Origin: Inia geoffrensis
Lineage: Eukaryota; Chordata; Mammalia; Artiodactyla; Iniidae
NCBI GenBank assembly: GCA_036417435.1
Contig: CM070903.1
Span: 60,364,001-60,428,000 of the forward strand
Length of the DNA: 64,000 bases
Reading direction: 5' to 3'
Under the pieces are notes generated by a model. That model was not told the origin of the DNA and did no database searches. It saw nothing but the letters and a program-made list of their open reading frames with translations. Below, in pieces: positions 37,486 to 48,150 of this stretch. How positions within the stretch are numbered: position 1 is the first letter of the stretch; each line of letters starts with the position of its first letter. A program made the translations under genes and the position numbers.

Positions 37486-37698
37486 TTTTTTTTTTTTTTT
37501 TTTTTTGCAGTACGCGGGCCTCTCACCACCGTGGCCTCTCCCGCTGAGGAGCACAGGCTCCGGACGCGCAGGCTTAGCGGCCACGGTTCACAGGCCCAGC
37601 CACTCCGCGGCACGTGGGATCCCCCCGCACCAGGGCACGAACCCGCGTCCCCCGCATCGGCAGGAGGACTCTCAACCACTGCGCCAGCAGGGAGGCCC
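37486..37698 (-). mobile_element. CHR-type tRNA-derived SINE, short form, with TSD
   Basis: T-run of about 21, then 'gcagtacgcgggcctctcac' through to reversed B-box 'ggggcacgaacccgcg' region and head 'gcgccagcagggaggcc' (two substitutions in the head). TSD tgggcatcacat (37474-37485) / tgggcattacat (37699-37710), one mismatch. Confidence 0.95.
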
Positions 37699-37914
37699 TG
37701 GGCATTACATCTTGCCTTCACGTACCGGTTCTGAGTTTGTGAATTCTGCCAGAGAGCTCTCCTGAGAGACCCAAACCTGAATCTGACACAAAAGGAAAGC
37801 AGTCCATTTGATGGGATGATCTTAAAGGTTGCATGTTCCCAAACACGGGTTCTTAATCCATATCGAGCCTCTGAAAAAATCAGCCGCAAAATTCTTAACA
37901 TACTTTTAACCAGA

Positions 37915-38060
37915 ACTCAAATAATCAGCCCCTGATCTTTAATACAGTAGCTTGTATGCAAATGAGCCATATTTATTTATTATAAAAGGCTAAGAGGAAT
38001 TCTTGGAGAAATGTTCCAGTTAGTCGCTCATTTGTACTTTACCATATACTATTGGAGGCA
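37915..38060. other. Candidate conserved element with POU-octamer word
   Basis: AT-rich and repeat-free. Contains cttgtatgcaaatgagcc (about 37950), where atgcaaat is the POU octamer, followed by catatttatttattataaaagg and an actgcctttcg/aggcagt dyad near 38056-38070. No open frame. Assigned on motif content alone. Confidence 0.35.
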
Positions 38061-38334
38061 GTAAAACTGCCTTTCGTTAAAATTCTTAGTACTTCAGACT
38101 TCATTCCCAAGTCAGACTAGACTTCCTCTCCCAGAAGTCTGAAGGTCTTAATGGAGATTAAATGTGTGTTTTCTCCTGCTGTACTTAGCCAGCAGCAAAG
38201 AGAAATTGTGGGGGGTTGGGGGGTGCAGAATGAAAGGGCACCTTGTTTGCAAAGCTCTATGTTTCTAAGGTGGAAAACGAAGACGTCCATTCGGGGGAAA
38301 AAGAAATCCTTAGACCATTAAGGCAGTATGCCAG

Positions 38335-38535
38335 GGTGATTAAACATACTGCCCAGCTTTGAAACAGCTGCACCACTTACCTTGGACAAGACGTATAACT
38401 TGTGTGCCTGTTTCTTCCTCTTTAAAGTGGGAATATTAACAGGAGCTACTTCATGAGGTTGTTGTGAGGATTACATGAGATAAAGCGTCTAAAAAGCTAA
38501 GCAGAAAGCAAGCTCAGTAAATGGCAGCACTTACT
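38335..38535 (+). mobile_element. MIR SINE
   Basis: 'gcaccacttaccttggacaagacgtataact', 'tttcttcctctttaaagtgggaatatt' and 'gaggttgttgtgaggattacatgagataaagc' are the MIR core in sense order, with a 3' end near 'gcaagctcagtaaatgg'. Confidence 0.88.
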
Positions 38536-38582
38536 TCGACTGAGAGAAAGCATGGATGAGAGGTTTCTGAAGAGTGGATCAG

Positions 38583-38782
38583 TGGGCCTGCTGGTCTGCA
38601 TTGGTCGCCCCCACCCCCACCCCAGTAGCAGCAGCATCCTTGGGAACTTGTTAGAAATGTGAAATCTCCAGCCCCATCCCAGAACTACTGATCAGAAGCT
38701 CTGGGGGTGGGACTCAGCTCCCTGTGTGTTAACAAGCCCTCTGGTGATTCTGAACCACCCTAAAGCTGGAAAACCACGGGGT
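38583..38782 (-). mobile_element. MER5A-like hAT element
   Basis: 'gtagcagcagcatccttggg', 'gttagaaatgtgaaatctcc', 'cccagaactactgatcagaag' and 'tggtgattctgaaccaccct' give nearly the full MER5A layout. Non-autonomous. Confidence 0.75.
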
Positions 38783-39420
38783 AAGTGAAGGGCTGGAGGC
38801 TTGGCAAGCGATCAGAAGGTTCTTAGGGTCAAGCAGTTTGTGGTAAAGAAGGAGGTTGGACTCAACTCTCTGTATAGGAAACAGAGGAAGATGGCTTACA
38901 CGACTGTGTTTGGGATTGGAAGGAAAGGCAGCTCAGAGGGGCTGCGGCCTGGGATGTCCAACCAAAGGATGAGATCTCAGCAGGAACCATAATACTTTGT
39001 ACAACAGCACTGTTTGCAAAGCCCTGCCCCAGGCGACCTCTCAGACCTCACAACCTCAGACTGCCTTCCCTCCTCCACACTCCCAGCCCCTCCCCAGATT
39101 CCAAGACCCAGGGGTGCCTCTGACCCCACTGCAGCCTGGGACGTCAGCAGACTGCACTGCCCACTCTGTTGCCAGATGAGAGCAGCAGGGAAGCCTGAGT
39201 CTCCTGGCCTAGACTTGTGCAAAGAGGGCAGCTCTGCCTGGAAGAGGGTCTTAGAAGGGTCGTCTCAGCCATGCTGCTTTGAGGTGCCAGTGGAGTACCT
39301 TCTCCCTAGCACTTTCCTTCTCCCACAATAGGATTCCCAGGAGCCAGAGGTGGAGATGGGGGGAAGGCAGTCTGGAGGGGTGGAAACAAAGGAATTTGGA
39401 AGTCATCTGTATAAAGGTAG
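38783..39420. other. Single-copy DNA, GC-moderate
   Basis: Contains a 105-codon open frame (39014-39331) with no recognisable domain, overlapping another on the opposite strand. No repeat recognised. Confidence 0.4.
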
Positions 39421-39462
39421 TTTTTTTTTTTTAAGGTATCAAAAAAAAAAAAAAAAAAAAAG
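39421..39462. repeat. Adjacent T-run and A-run
   Basis: A T12 tract at 39420-39432 and an A20-plus tract at 39441-39461 separated by about 9 bp. Together they can pair as a short hairpin. Confidence 0.85.
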
Positions 39463-39589
39463 GAAAGAGAGAGAAGTCCAGGGGTTTCAGAGAGAAACCA
39501 CATATTCAGATCTATAAGAGGCTAAAGAAGGAAAATCAGGCACAGTTAGGAGCCAAAGGGGTGGTTAAAGTGCCCTGTTAAAGATTTCT

Positions 39590-39735
39590 ACTTCCATTCC
39601 ACGAACAATAATTGAGCACCTACTGGGTTCCAGGGACTCTGCTGTGCTCTGAGAGACAGAAATGCATAAGACACAATTCCTGCCCTCCAGGAGCCTTTGA
39701 AGAAAGACAGAAGAAAATAGAAAAATTTTGTGCAC
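39590..39735 (-). mobile_element. L2 LINE 3' end
   Basis: 'aacaataattgagcacctactgggttccagggactctgctgtgctc' followed by 'aatgcataagacacaattcctgccctccaggagcc' is a clear reversed L2 3' end. Confidence 0.85.
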
Positions 39736-39910
39736 ATTCCTTCCAGAATGACATCTGAAGAAAAGGAGAAAACAAAGCAACTCCCAAAGTTCTTTTTTAA
39801 ACACTTGACTTAAATTTGATATTTGGAGTTCAGCAAAAAGGCAGAGTGCAAATTATCCACTCCAAACCCCTCTCATTTACACGCACCTACATACATGCAC
39901 ATGCGCACAT

Positions 39911-39911
<1 letters not shown>

Positions 39912-39964
<53 letters not shown>
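39912..39964. repeat. (AC)n microsatellite, about 26 units
   Basis: Pure dinucleotide run. Histidine/threonine-rich open frames across it are artefacts of the repeat. Confidence 0.98.
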
Positions 39965-39965
<1 letters not shown>

Positions 39966-41410
39966 AGCAGCAGTCGTGTCCTTGTGGAGCTGGCCAGTGA
40001 AGGATCCGCCTTCCAGTGGCTGCTGGCCCTGCCACAGGACTTCAGTCTTGATCAGAAAAGCACTAGAAGTTCATTAAAGAAACAAATCCTAGAGTTTCTG
40101 GTATGTAAGCCAACGTCAACCTTCCCTCCCTTCCATGAGGTAAAGGCAAAGGAGCCTGACAAACACAGATCTAATTTCCTGTGAAATGCACAGGGGTTTA
40201 GAAGCTAGGAGAGGAGCAGGATTTAGACAAATACATTTTGCATTTTATCACACAAGATCCAAACAACCCTTTTGTTGTGTTCACTAGGCCCAAGGCCCCC
40301 TTAGTTTCATCCATCCTTGACTGGCACCACCTCCTGTCTTGAGCTCAGCCCTTCAGATCCCCCTCCCTTTGGGCTGCCTCTCCTTGGGGAAGAGAGGTTA
40401 AGGCAACTTGGTTGGTGTGGTGGCTGGGACTTAAGTCACATGCTTCCCAGGATATCTGTCCCAGTGGTCACTTTCCCAGATCACTGTCCCACTTTCACAC
40501 TTTCTCTAAATGTGAGCCAGTCAGTTATTAGGCTGGGGCAAAATGGAGACCCTAAAAGGGGCCCCTTTGTTACTCTTCATGCATCAGCCCCCAGGTACTC
40601 CTGGTATCTGTTCTCTTGCTCCCTGAAGAAAGAAATGAGTTTTTATTCCCTCTCAGGTGTCTGCTGATATTAATTTCCCAAGTCAGTTCCAAACAGCCAA
40701 ATGAATTTTTCAGAAAAACTACAGCTGGAGTGTCAGGGTCCAGGTAACAATATTAAAATAATCGAGAGAGGAAAAAAAATCTCAGAATCCCTTGGGTGCC
40801 TTTTTCACAAAGTTTTCTTCTGGGCATCCTTACACACTCAGGGTTATTCCCTGTTTCCCTTCTGTTGTTCTCCTTGGCCATCTTCCCTGCCACTTCTTCT
40901 TTTCTCTGTATCGCTTCTCAAAGCACAAGCTATGTGTGTATGCTCCTGAACAAAGTTGATTCCAAAAGTTTTTTTGTTTTGTTTTGTTTTGTTTTGTTTT
41001 AAGAATATTCCTTAGACATAAAACAACCCTGGCTCTAGCTGGAGGCTGCTGGGATTTCTGTGCCTTGTTTTCATGCATGGCCCCTTTCATGAAACTCAAG
41101 GGAATTCGTGGGGGTGGGGTGGAGGAAAAAGAGGGGGAAGACAGGCCTGAGCCTTTACACCCAAAGTGGGACTTCTGAAGAATTTACAGCGTCTTTTCTG
41201 GAGACCGTTAAGTTTTATTGCCCTAGTACCAGCAGTTAACAGTGCTCCGTGGCACTCAGAGCTGAGCCCATGCCAAGGATCCCCTAGCTCGCTAAAGCTG
41301 GCAAGAGGCCAACTCTAAAGCAAGTTCACTTCAGGAAGAGAGAGGGAGCTAGCTTCATTGGGAGGTGGGTCGGAGGAGAGGGAGAAACCCAGAGAGTAAA
41401 TAAGGCATTA
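39965..41410. other. Single-copy DNA, nothing recognised
   Basis: About 1.4 kb, with a (TTTTG)n microsatellite at 40970-41001. Frames at 40317-40667 and 40701-40949 (plus) are unsupported by domain or splice evidence. Confidence 0.45.
40970..41001. repeat. (TTTTG)n microsatellite
   Basis: Six or so units of ttttg following a t-run. Confidence 0.95.
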
Positions 41411-41414
41411 TCAA

Positions 41415-41652
41415 ATCACAGCTTCGGCTCGGCAGTCAAATAAAGCTGACTTTGGGTGACTTTCCACCGTTTACTAGCTTCTGATATTAAGTGATTTAAC
41501 CACTCCAAGGCTGAGGTTTCTAATCTGTAAACCGGAGCTCATAGGAACACCTAATTTATTGGATTATTGTGAGGATTAAATAAGATAAATCCTGTAAAGA
41601 GTTTAGTACAGTGTCTGTACACAGTAAGAGCTTAATGTGTATTGTTTTATAT
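41415..41652 (+). mobile_element. MIR SINE
   Basis: 'gggtgactttccaccgtttactagc', 'aagtgatttaaccactccaaggctgaggtttctaatctgtaaacc', 'ggattattgtgaggattaaataag' and 'gtacagtgtctgtacacagtaagagctt' run through most of the MIR consensus. Confidence 0.9.
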
Positions 41653-42354
41653 TGATATGATTGTAAATAATGACATTGCAGGAAAGGAGAGGCCACCAAG
41701 TTCACACTTTTTCTAAAGGTGAATGTGTATAACGAGATGTAATTTCTTTCTTACCTCTAAATATTGCCTTCTATGGCAACTCTCCCAGCCACGTCTGCTT
41801 AGGTACCTTGGGTGTGAGGGGAAAGACCAGTAAAAAAAAAAAAAGAAGAAAAGTGAGAGAAAAAGAAGAGATGATGATAGCAAAGGAGATTTATAGGGAG
41901 AAATAATTGGAAAAAGACATGAGAGAAAACTAAGTGAAAGAAAAGAAAATGGAAATTGTCAAAGATGGAAAGAATTTTTGCAGCTGGATACAGACTAGGC
42001 AGGAAATGCGGATGAGAGGCAGAGGAGTCTGGAAACGTGCAGGGCTTGGTTTGCCGGCCAGTGAGTCCTCTGGGGAGGTAATGACTCCTAAAAGCCATGA
42101 GCTTGCGGGTATTGAAAAAGAACCTAAGCAGCAGAGCAAACCTTCCTGCAGGACATATAACCCCTCTGTATACTTTCTGTCAGTCACAAGCCCTCCTTCC
42201 CAACCCTCCCTGAGCCATAGGTGGATGCCCCACCTCTAGCTGCATAGTCTCACACCTGCAGACTTTATGTAATCCTGAAAGAGACTTGGTTCTCCAAGAT
42301 AATGTTTGACACTTTGTGCTTTGGGTGGCTCTGCCGCAAAGGGTTAAATTATCC
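41653..42354. other. Single-copy, GA-rich DNA
   Basis: A purine-rich stretch at 41820-41960 gives a Phe/Leu/Ser-rich open frame on the minus strand (41799-42098). No repeat or gene recognised. Confidence 0.45.
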
Positions 42355-42425
42355 CATGCCTGGGGCTTGCTAAATGCTCCATAGTGTTTGTTGAATGAGT
42401 GAGTGAATGAATGAATGAGTCATGT
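42355..42425 (+). repeat. L2/MIR-type terminus with (TGAA)n
   Basis: 'gctaaatgctccatagtgtttgttgaatgagtgag' resembles the ancient 'gctcaataaatgtttgttgaatga' LINE terminus and leads into a short tgaa repeat. Confidence 0.6.
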
Positions 42426-42459
42426 TGAGGCAGGCCTACGTGACTGCTAAAGGCTACAG

Positions 42460-42612
42460 GGTTTCTTCCTCGGGGGTGAGGGGGTGGAAATGTTCTAGAA
42501 TTAGATAGTAGTGGTGGTTGTACAACCTTGTGAAGGTACTAAAATTGCTGAATTGTACAGTTTAAAATGGTGAATGGTATGGTATGTGAATAATATATTA
42601 ATAAAATAAATA
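42460..42612 (+). mobile_element. L1M-type 3' end
   Basis: 'ggtggaaatgttctagaatt', 'gtggtggttgtacaaccttg', 'aattgctgaattgtacagtt' and 'atggtgaatggtatggtatg', ending in taataaaataaa, is a standard L1M 3' end. Confidence 0.92.
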
Positions 42613-42754
42613 TAAAAGCATAAGCTACAGCCTTAGAGAAACAGTAACAACTAGCGCTTATCTTCCAGTTTGCTCTTGACATTGGGTCTCTTCCCATCCC
42701 TTTGCTCCTTCTCAGAACATGAGGACGGAATAATTACCTTAAAAAGTCTTTTCA

Positions 42755-42953
42755 GGGCTATGCTGGTGGCGCAGTGGTTGAGAGTCCGCCTGCTGGTGCA
42801 GGGGACGCGGGTTCGTGCCCCGGTCCGGGAGGATCCCGCATGCCGCGGAGTGGCTGGGCCCATGGGCCATGGCCGCTGGGCCTGCGCGTCCAGAGCCTGT
42901 GCTCCGCGACGGGAGAGGCCACAGCAGTGAGGGGCCCGCGTACCGAAAAAAAA
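42755..42953 (+). mobile_element. CHR-type tRNA-derived SINE, short form, with TSD
   Basis: Head has a small substitution (gggctatgctggtggcgcag), B-box gggttcgtgccccgg, body to 'ggcccgcgtaccg' and A-tail. TSD aaaaagtcttttca (42741-42754) / aaaaagccttttca (42954-42967), one mismatch. Confidence 0.96.
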
Positions 42954-42967
42954 AAAAAGCCTTTTCA

Positions 42968-45195
42968 AGTTTTCCTTGGATTTTCAAGTTCCCGTGAAAC
43001 CTAAGTGAGACCAAGGTTGCTTAGATCTCATAGAAACGAGGTGGCTAAATAGGAGGGGCGCAGCCTCCTCTGGAATATTTCTCTAGGAGCTGTGTAAACG
43101 TTTTATGCATGAACACAAAGATTCATTCTCTTAGTGAACCCCTTCACATCGTCCCAGCCACCGAGGCTCAGCCGCCAAGAAATTCTGGGAAATCAATGGC
43201 ACTGTTACCTCATCTTAATGTATGTTAGCCTTAAGTGCTTTTATGAAACACCTTATCTTCCCTGACAGTCAGGGGCCTTCAAGTGAGCAGAAATGATTTT
43301 CCAGATGGGGTGAAGTAGGACAAAGTCTAGCAGTATATTCGTCTGCTCTTTCAACCTCCCCACACAGAGGACCTACATACATAGAGATGTCTTCCTGGTA
43401 TTGGAAGTTACTGTTTGCTATGGACACTTCAGTTTTGTGAGGTCGTGTGGTTAACTTATGCACAGCACACTTCTCAAAGGATTTTGTGTGGAGCTTATTT
43501 CAGTGGCTTGTTTAGTACTGGCAAGGGAAACTCCTAAATCTTAAGCACTATTTAATACATCAGTAGCAGACTTTTTAGACAAACAGGATTTCAGGTTTGA
43601 GGGCTGCTGTCTGCTCTATTCCTATCAATTAAAGAGGGAATGAGTCCGTATGTGTCTGCCTCCCGCTCTAAGGTTTGGGCCAAGTACTGGGTCTCCGAGA
43701 AAAACTGAAAAAAGCAGGCTATCTTCTGTTTCAAGTTCCTTCTCCAGCATCCAATCATGAATAGAATAAAAATGTAAAAAAGTGAAATGCTACTTAAACC
43801 TAATCTTGAACAAAGGAAACAAACATTAACATCTTCATTCACTTTCCGTGAACTGAGAGGCCCTAAGAGTTTCTGAAAAGTCCACCCAATCATTCTTCAT
43901 AACTTGTCATGACTCACTGAGAATCTCAGTTACCAAGCCTACAAAGTGAGATTTGATCTTGGTCTTAGGTTCCTGGTGGTGTCACTACCAAGGCCCCCAT
44001 CCCTCTATGTTGGCAGTGATGTCATCAGCCAACCAGAGCCTCAAATCCCCGTGAGCTCTCAGTGCTAACAACTGAATTGCCTGACATCATCATCAGTTGG
44101 GGAGTTTGTTGGAAAGTTAAATGTATGATTCCTTTTAAACTTTTAAAGTTGTTGAAGTAAAGCTTTTAGAGCCACTATTTTTGTCTTTGAGTATCCCCCA
44201 CCTGTTCAAGGGCCCCAGATTGGAGCTTCACCAGATAATCTGTGAGGCTCTTGCCAGTTTCAGGATTCTCCAAGTCTAGAAATCTGAGGGTGAATGAGTA
44301 AGTCATGAGTGACCTGGATTTGCCCCTCCTTTCAGCCTACCCTGAAGGTTCTCCTTGAAAAACAGAATTGCCCACTGGCTGGACTTCCCACTCAGAACCA
44401 GCCATCACTGTCTCTCCATAGTTAGGGTAAAACAATGCAAAATCAAGGAAATGGTCATTATTTGGATTTAAATCCTGGTTGTTAATTTCCTCCAAAAGCC
44501 TTTGGTCTAGAAATTTAAGGGAAACAGCTCCTTCTTTGTCTTTTCTAACAAACTTTGTGACTGTAGGGGATGAGGAGAGAGATTCTTATCTACTGCGCCC
44601 CAGGTAGTAAACCACAAAACTCTTGAGTTCATTGAAATCCTAGAGAATGCTTGCACGGAGGGAAACAGCCATGCAGCTGAAATTCAAGAGAAAGGCAAAG
44701 GAAGAGAAAGAAAGATGTCCAGGAACCCAGAGACACTATAGCTTCTTTCCCCAGTGCCTGTCCTCTTGTAAGGGGCAGAGGCCTAGATCCCATACTCAAC
44801 CCCTCTCTCGTATACCTCTTAATAGTGTGGTTTTCTAGACACTGTGGGTGGCAACCATTTATATTAAACCTCCATTAGTGCAGAAAATCCAGAGTAGCGT
44901 TCTTTGCTATAAAAAAAATGGCACTGATGTCAGCAGCCCTTCTCACAGTGGCCAGCATGGTTGCAAGCTTGCAGTGTGGCTTATTTTGTCCTCTTTTATT
45001 AAAATGCTTACTTTGTCACTGCCTAATTTTTAAAGATCAAGATAATTTTTTTACCCTCAAGCTTAGGAGCCTTTGCTAACTTTGGAAGAGGACAGTTCCT
45101 CAGCATATTCATTAGTGATCTAATTGACTTACCAAGAGTATTTTATACCCTTCTTTGGAATCTCAAGAGAAGACAGAATGATAGCCACAAATTGT
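42968..45195. other. About 2.2 kb without a recognised gene
   Basis: Mostly single-copy. A weak MIR3-like tail appears at 44240-44290 (gccagtttcaggattctcc). Short frames at 43269-43463 and 43591-43893 (minus) and 44647-44838 (plus) have no recognisable domain. Confidence 0.45.
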
Positions 45196-45198
45196 ATA

Positions 45199-45816
45199 CA
45201 GTACTTCCCCCTTATTCTCAGGGGATACATTCCAAGACTGCCCAGTGGATGCATGAAACCACAGATAGCACTGAACCATATATTTACCATGTTTTTTCCT
45301 ATACATACATACCTATGATAAAGTTTAATTTATAAATTAGGCACAGTAAGAGATTACTGACAATAATAATAAAATAGAACAATTATAACAATATACTGTA
45401 ATAAAAGTTATATGAATGTGGTCTCTCCTTCTCTCTCAAAATATCTTACTGTCTTGTACTCCCCCTTCTTCTTTTAATGACATGAGATTTTAAAATACCC
45501 ATGTGATGAGATGAAGTGAGGCAAATGACGTAGGCATTGTGACATAGTGTTAGGCTACCACTGACCTTCTGAGGATAGCTCAGAAGAAGGGTCATCTGCT
45601 TTGGGTGATCCTGGGTCTTCACACCACGATGATGTTGATGGTTGGGGATCCTGGTGGGATGGCACAAGATTTCATCATGCTTCCCAGAACGGCATGCAAC
45701 TTAAAACTTATGAATGGTTTACTTCTGGAATTTTCCATTTAATATTTTTGGACCACGGTTGATCAGGGATAACTGAAACTGTGGAAAGTGAAAGCACAGA
45801 TCAGGAGGGACTAGTG
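45199..45816. mobile_element. Tigger-type (TcMar) non-autonomous DNA transposon, complete ends
   Basis: Begins cagtacttcccccttattct and ends with the imperfect inverted complement cagatcaggagggactagtg, flanked by TA on both sides (45197-45198 and 45817-45818), the TcMar target. The interior carries phrases known from Tigger-type elements: 'aaatatcttactgtcttgt', 'gatgagatgaagtgaggcaa', 'gtgttaggctaccactgacc' and 'ggaccacggttgatcaggga'. About 618 bp, so far too short for a transposase; the 73-codon minus-strand frame (45446-45667) is not one. Confidence 0.82.
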
Positions 45817-45819
45817 TAC

Positions 45820-46262
45820 TTTTCATTGCCTCTCACTGTTCCTTACACTTCTTTGGCTTAAACATTGTTGTTCCCTTTCTTTAATGCTCCTTCAAGAAAA
45901 TGCTTCATGTTTTCAGGTTGAACATGTTATTAATTCAGGAATGTATGAGCCTCTTCCCAGGAAGTTAACCCATTTCCTGGTGGCCCCCAGCAGAGTCTTC
46001 GTTTGGATATTATTTGCATATTAAGTTGATTTTGTATTGCTCCCCCAGAGAAATTGGAAAATCATTCAAAGAACTTCAGGAAGTTAAGCATTCTTGAAAC
46101 GCTGGCTTTTATTCATCATCACTGTCATCATCATCTCTATCACTGTGCTTTTAAATCCTTCTATAAATAAATAATCAAGTGGACTTCTGATGTCAGAAAA
46201 GCAGAAGATTACATGCTGTTTTCCACATTTATTGACAGTGTGTTGGAGCCTGAATGTGACGC
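45820..46262. other. Single-copy DNA with an octamer-like word
   Basis: Nothing coding. Contains ggatattatttgcatattaag at about 46005, an octamer-like word, but no other structure. Confidence 0.4.
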
Positions 46263-46272
46263 AAACTCAAGT

Positions 46273-46277
<5 letters not shown>

Positions 46278-46303
<26 letters not shown>

Positions 46304-46494
46304 TTTTGCAGTACGCAGACCACTGTTGTGGCCTCTCCCATTGTGGAGCACAGGCTCCAGACGCGCAGGCTCAGCGGCCATGGCTCACAGGCCTAGCTGC
46401 TCCACGGCATGTGGGTCTTCCCAGACCGGGACACGAATCCGTGTCCCCTGCATCGGCAGGCGGATTCTCAACCACTGCGCCACCAGGGAAGCCC
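46278..46494 (-). mobile_element. CHR-type tRNA-derived SINE, short form, with TSD
   Basis: (TTTA)n tail on the left, then 'gcagtacgcagaccactgtt' through to reversed head 'gcgccaccagggaagcc'. TSD caagtttatt (46268-46277) / caagtttact (46495-46504), one mismatch. The 148-codon open frame over it is an artefact. Confidence 0.94.
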
Positions 46495-46504
46495 CAAGTT
46501 TACT

Positions 46505-47066
46505 CATATTTTAAGGAAGTAAATGTCACTCAGGACATTTACCCTTTCCCTTCCACTCCTGTCCTGGGTAGCATCTTCAAATCTGAAGATCAAGGGAAAG
46601 TAGAAACAACTTGTAAACCCTACGTCATGCTGTGGACTGTGTCTGGGTTATTTCAGTAATTCTCGCCGCAAGCCAATGAAGCTGGTGTTATCATAAACTT
46701 CTCACTTTTTATTCACAATTGCTAAGAGGTAACCACTTTGTCATTTCAGTTTGTACAAATCTCTTACGTTTGTTTGTTCCTCCCTCTATCCCCACAGCTG
46801 CTCGCCTTTAACCACCACACCCCATAGGCAACATGCTTAATATGTCTTTAATAAAGGCACTCTTGCAATAGATATTACCCTGTGTGCATGTATTTTTATT
46901 TACATAAATGGATTCCAAAACATTTTTTTCACATTTTAATCTCTGACATAAGGATGCACCTTGCAGTCAACGGCAGGTCAGTTGATTGAAAGTAAAAGAG
47001 TTTTTACTTTCTTAGTCAAAGCACAAAATAGTGGTGCCTAATACAGTAAATGATATTTAGATTCAG
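46505..47066. other. Single-copy or highly diverged L1M DNA
   Basis: AT-rich sequence with weak L1M-like texture near 46690-46960 ('tttatttacataaatggattcc', 'cacattttaatctctgac'). No gene. Confidence 0.4.
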
Positions 47067-47478
47067 TGAAATTTATTTATTTATTGAAATAGTTGATTTA
47101 CAATGTGTTAGTTTCAGGTGTACAGCAAAGTAATTCAGTTATATATATACACATACAAATATACGTGCTTTTTCAGATTCCTATCCCTTATAGGTTACTA
47201 CAAAATATTGAGTGTAGTCCCCTGTGCTATACAGTAGGTCCTTGTTGGTTATCTATTTTATATATAGTAGTGTGTATATGTTAATCCCAAACTCCTACTA
47301 GTTTATCCCTCCTCCCTTTCCCCTTTGGTAACCATAAATTTGTTTTCTATGTCTGTGGGTCTATTTCTGTTTTGTATATAAGTTCATTTGTAACATTTTT
47401 TTTTAGATTCCACATATAAGTGATATCATATGACATTTGTCTTTCTCTGTCTGGCTCACTTCACTTAGTATGATAATT
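47067..47478 (-). mobile_element. 5'-truncated L1 3' end
   Basis: Reversed L1 3' UTR: 'tgaaatagttgatttacaat', 'ctgtgctatacagtaggtcc', 'aagttcatttgtaacatttt', 'gattccacatataagtgata' and 'gtctttctctgtctggctca', matching the 3' end of the full-length copy at 6329-6690 but with clear divergence. A convincing TSD was not found. Confidence 0.9.
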
Positions 47479-47479
47479 T

Positions 47480-47885
47480 ACATATCACATCCTACCTCTT
47501 ACAATTTCCCCCTTGAAATACCAGTTTAAGACCGTGCATGTTGCCATGTGTTCATCTCTTCTGTTGCTTCTAATTGCTGCCCAGCACTTCAGGGTGGTCC
47601 TCCACTGTACTTTATCTATCCAGCTTCCTGACACGACAGACAGTACTAGAATAAGCATCCTTGTGTCTGTCCCCTGTGGTATATTGTAAGCATTTCACTG
47701 GAATAGTATGTCTAGGGCTAAAATTGGCAGGTCATTGGGTTTGTAAATATTTATTTGGCCAAGTAGAGCCAGATTGCTTTCCAGAATGGCTACACTATCC
47801 ATGTTTCATCAGCAGCATATGAGGGTCCTCTGAACCCACATCCCTGCCAACACTTGGCATTATCTAGCTTCCTCATTTTACATTT
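47480..47885 (-). mobile_element. Older L1-type 3' fragment
   Basis: 'aataagcatccttgtgtctgtcccctgtggt', 'gaatagtatgtctagggctaaaattggc', 'ccagattgctttccagaatggctacact' and 'acatccctgccaacacttgg' are characteristic of reverse-oriented, old L1 3' regions. Confidence 0.7.
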
Positions 47886-47939
47886 GAGAAAAGGAAGCTT
47901 GGCATGAGTGGATCCTCTTCCCTTTTACCAAGAAGACGT

Positions 47940-48150
47940 AGATGTAGCTTGGGGTACTGGAGCCTAGACTATGCCAAGATGCCTCTATGGCCACATAGAA
48001 GAACCCTGTGGTTTCTTACTCTGCATTTCCTCAGTCAGTTAAGTATGTCTCTTACCCTGTCTGGGCATCAGTGTTCTCATCCCTTAATTAAAGGAGTAAT
48101 ATTTGATGATGTCCAGGGTTCTTTCCAAATCTATAATTCTTCAACTCTGA
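47940..48150 (+). mobile_element. MIR3-type CORE-SINE
   Basis: 'gtctcttaccctgtctgggcatcagtgttctcatcc' then 'gagtaatatttgatgatgtccagggttctttccaaatct' is the sense CORE and 3' end of MIR3 ('ggactagatgatctctaaggtcccttccagctc'). Confidence 0.75.

Noticed and set aside
39816..40184. His/Thr-rich 122-codon frame
   Set aside because: It translates a (CA)n microsatellite and its flanks.
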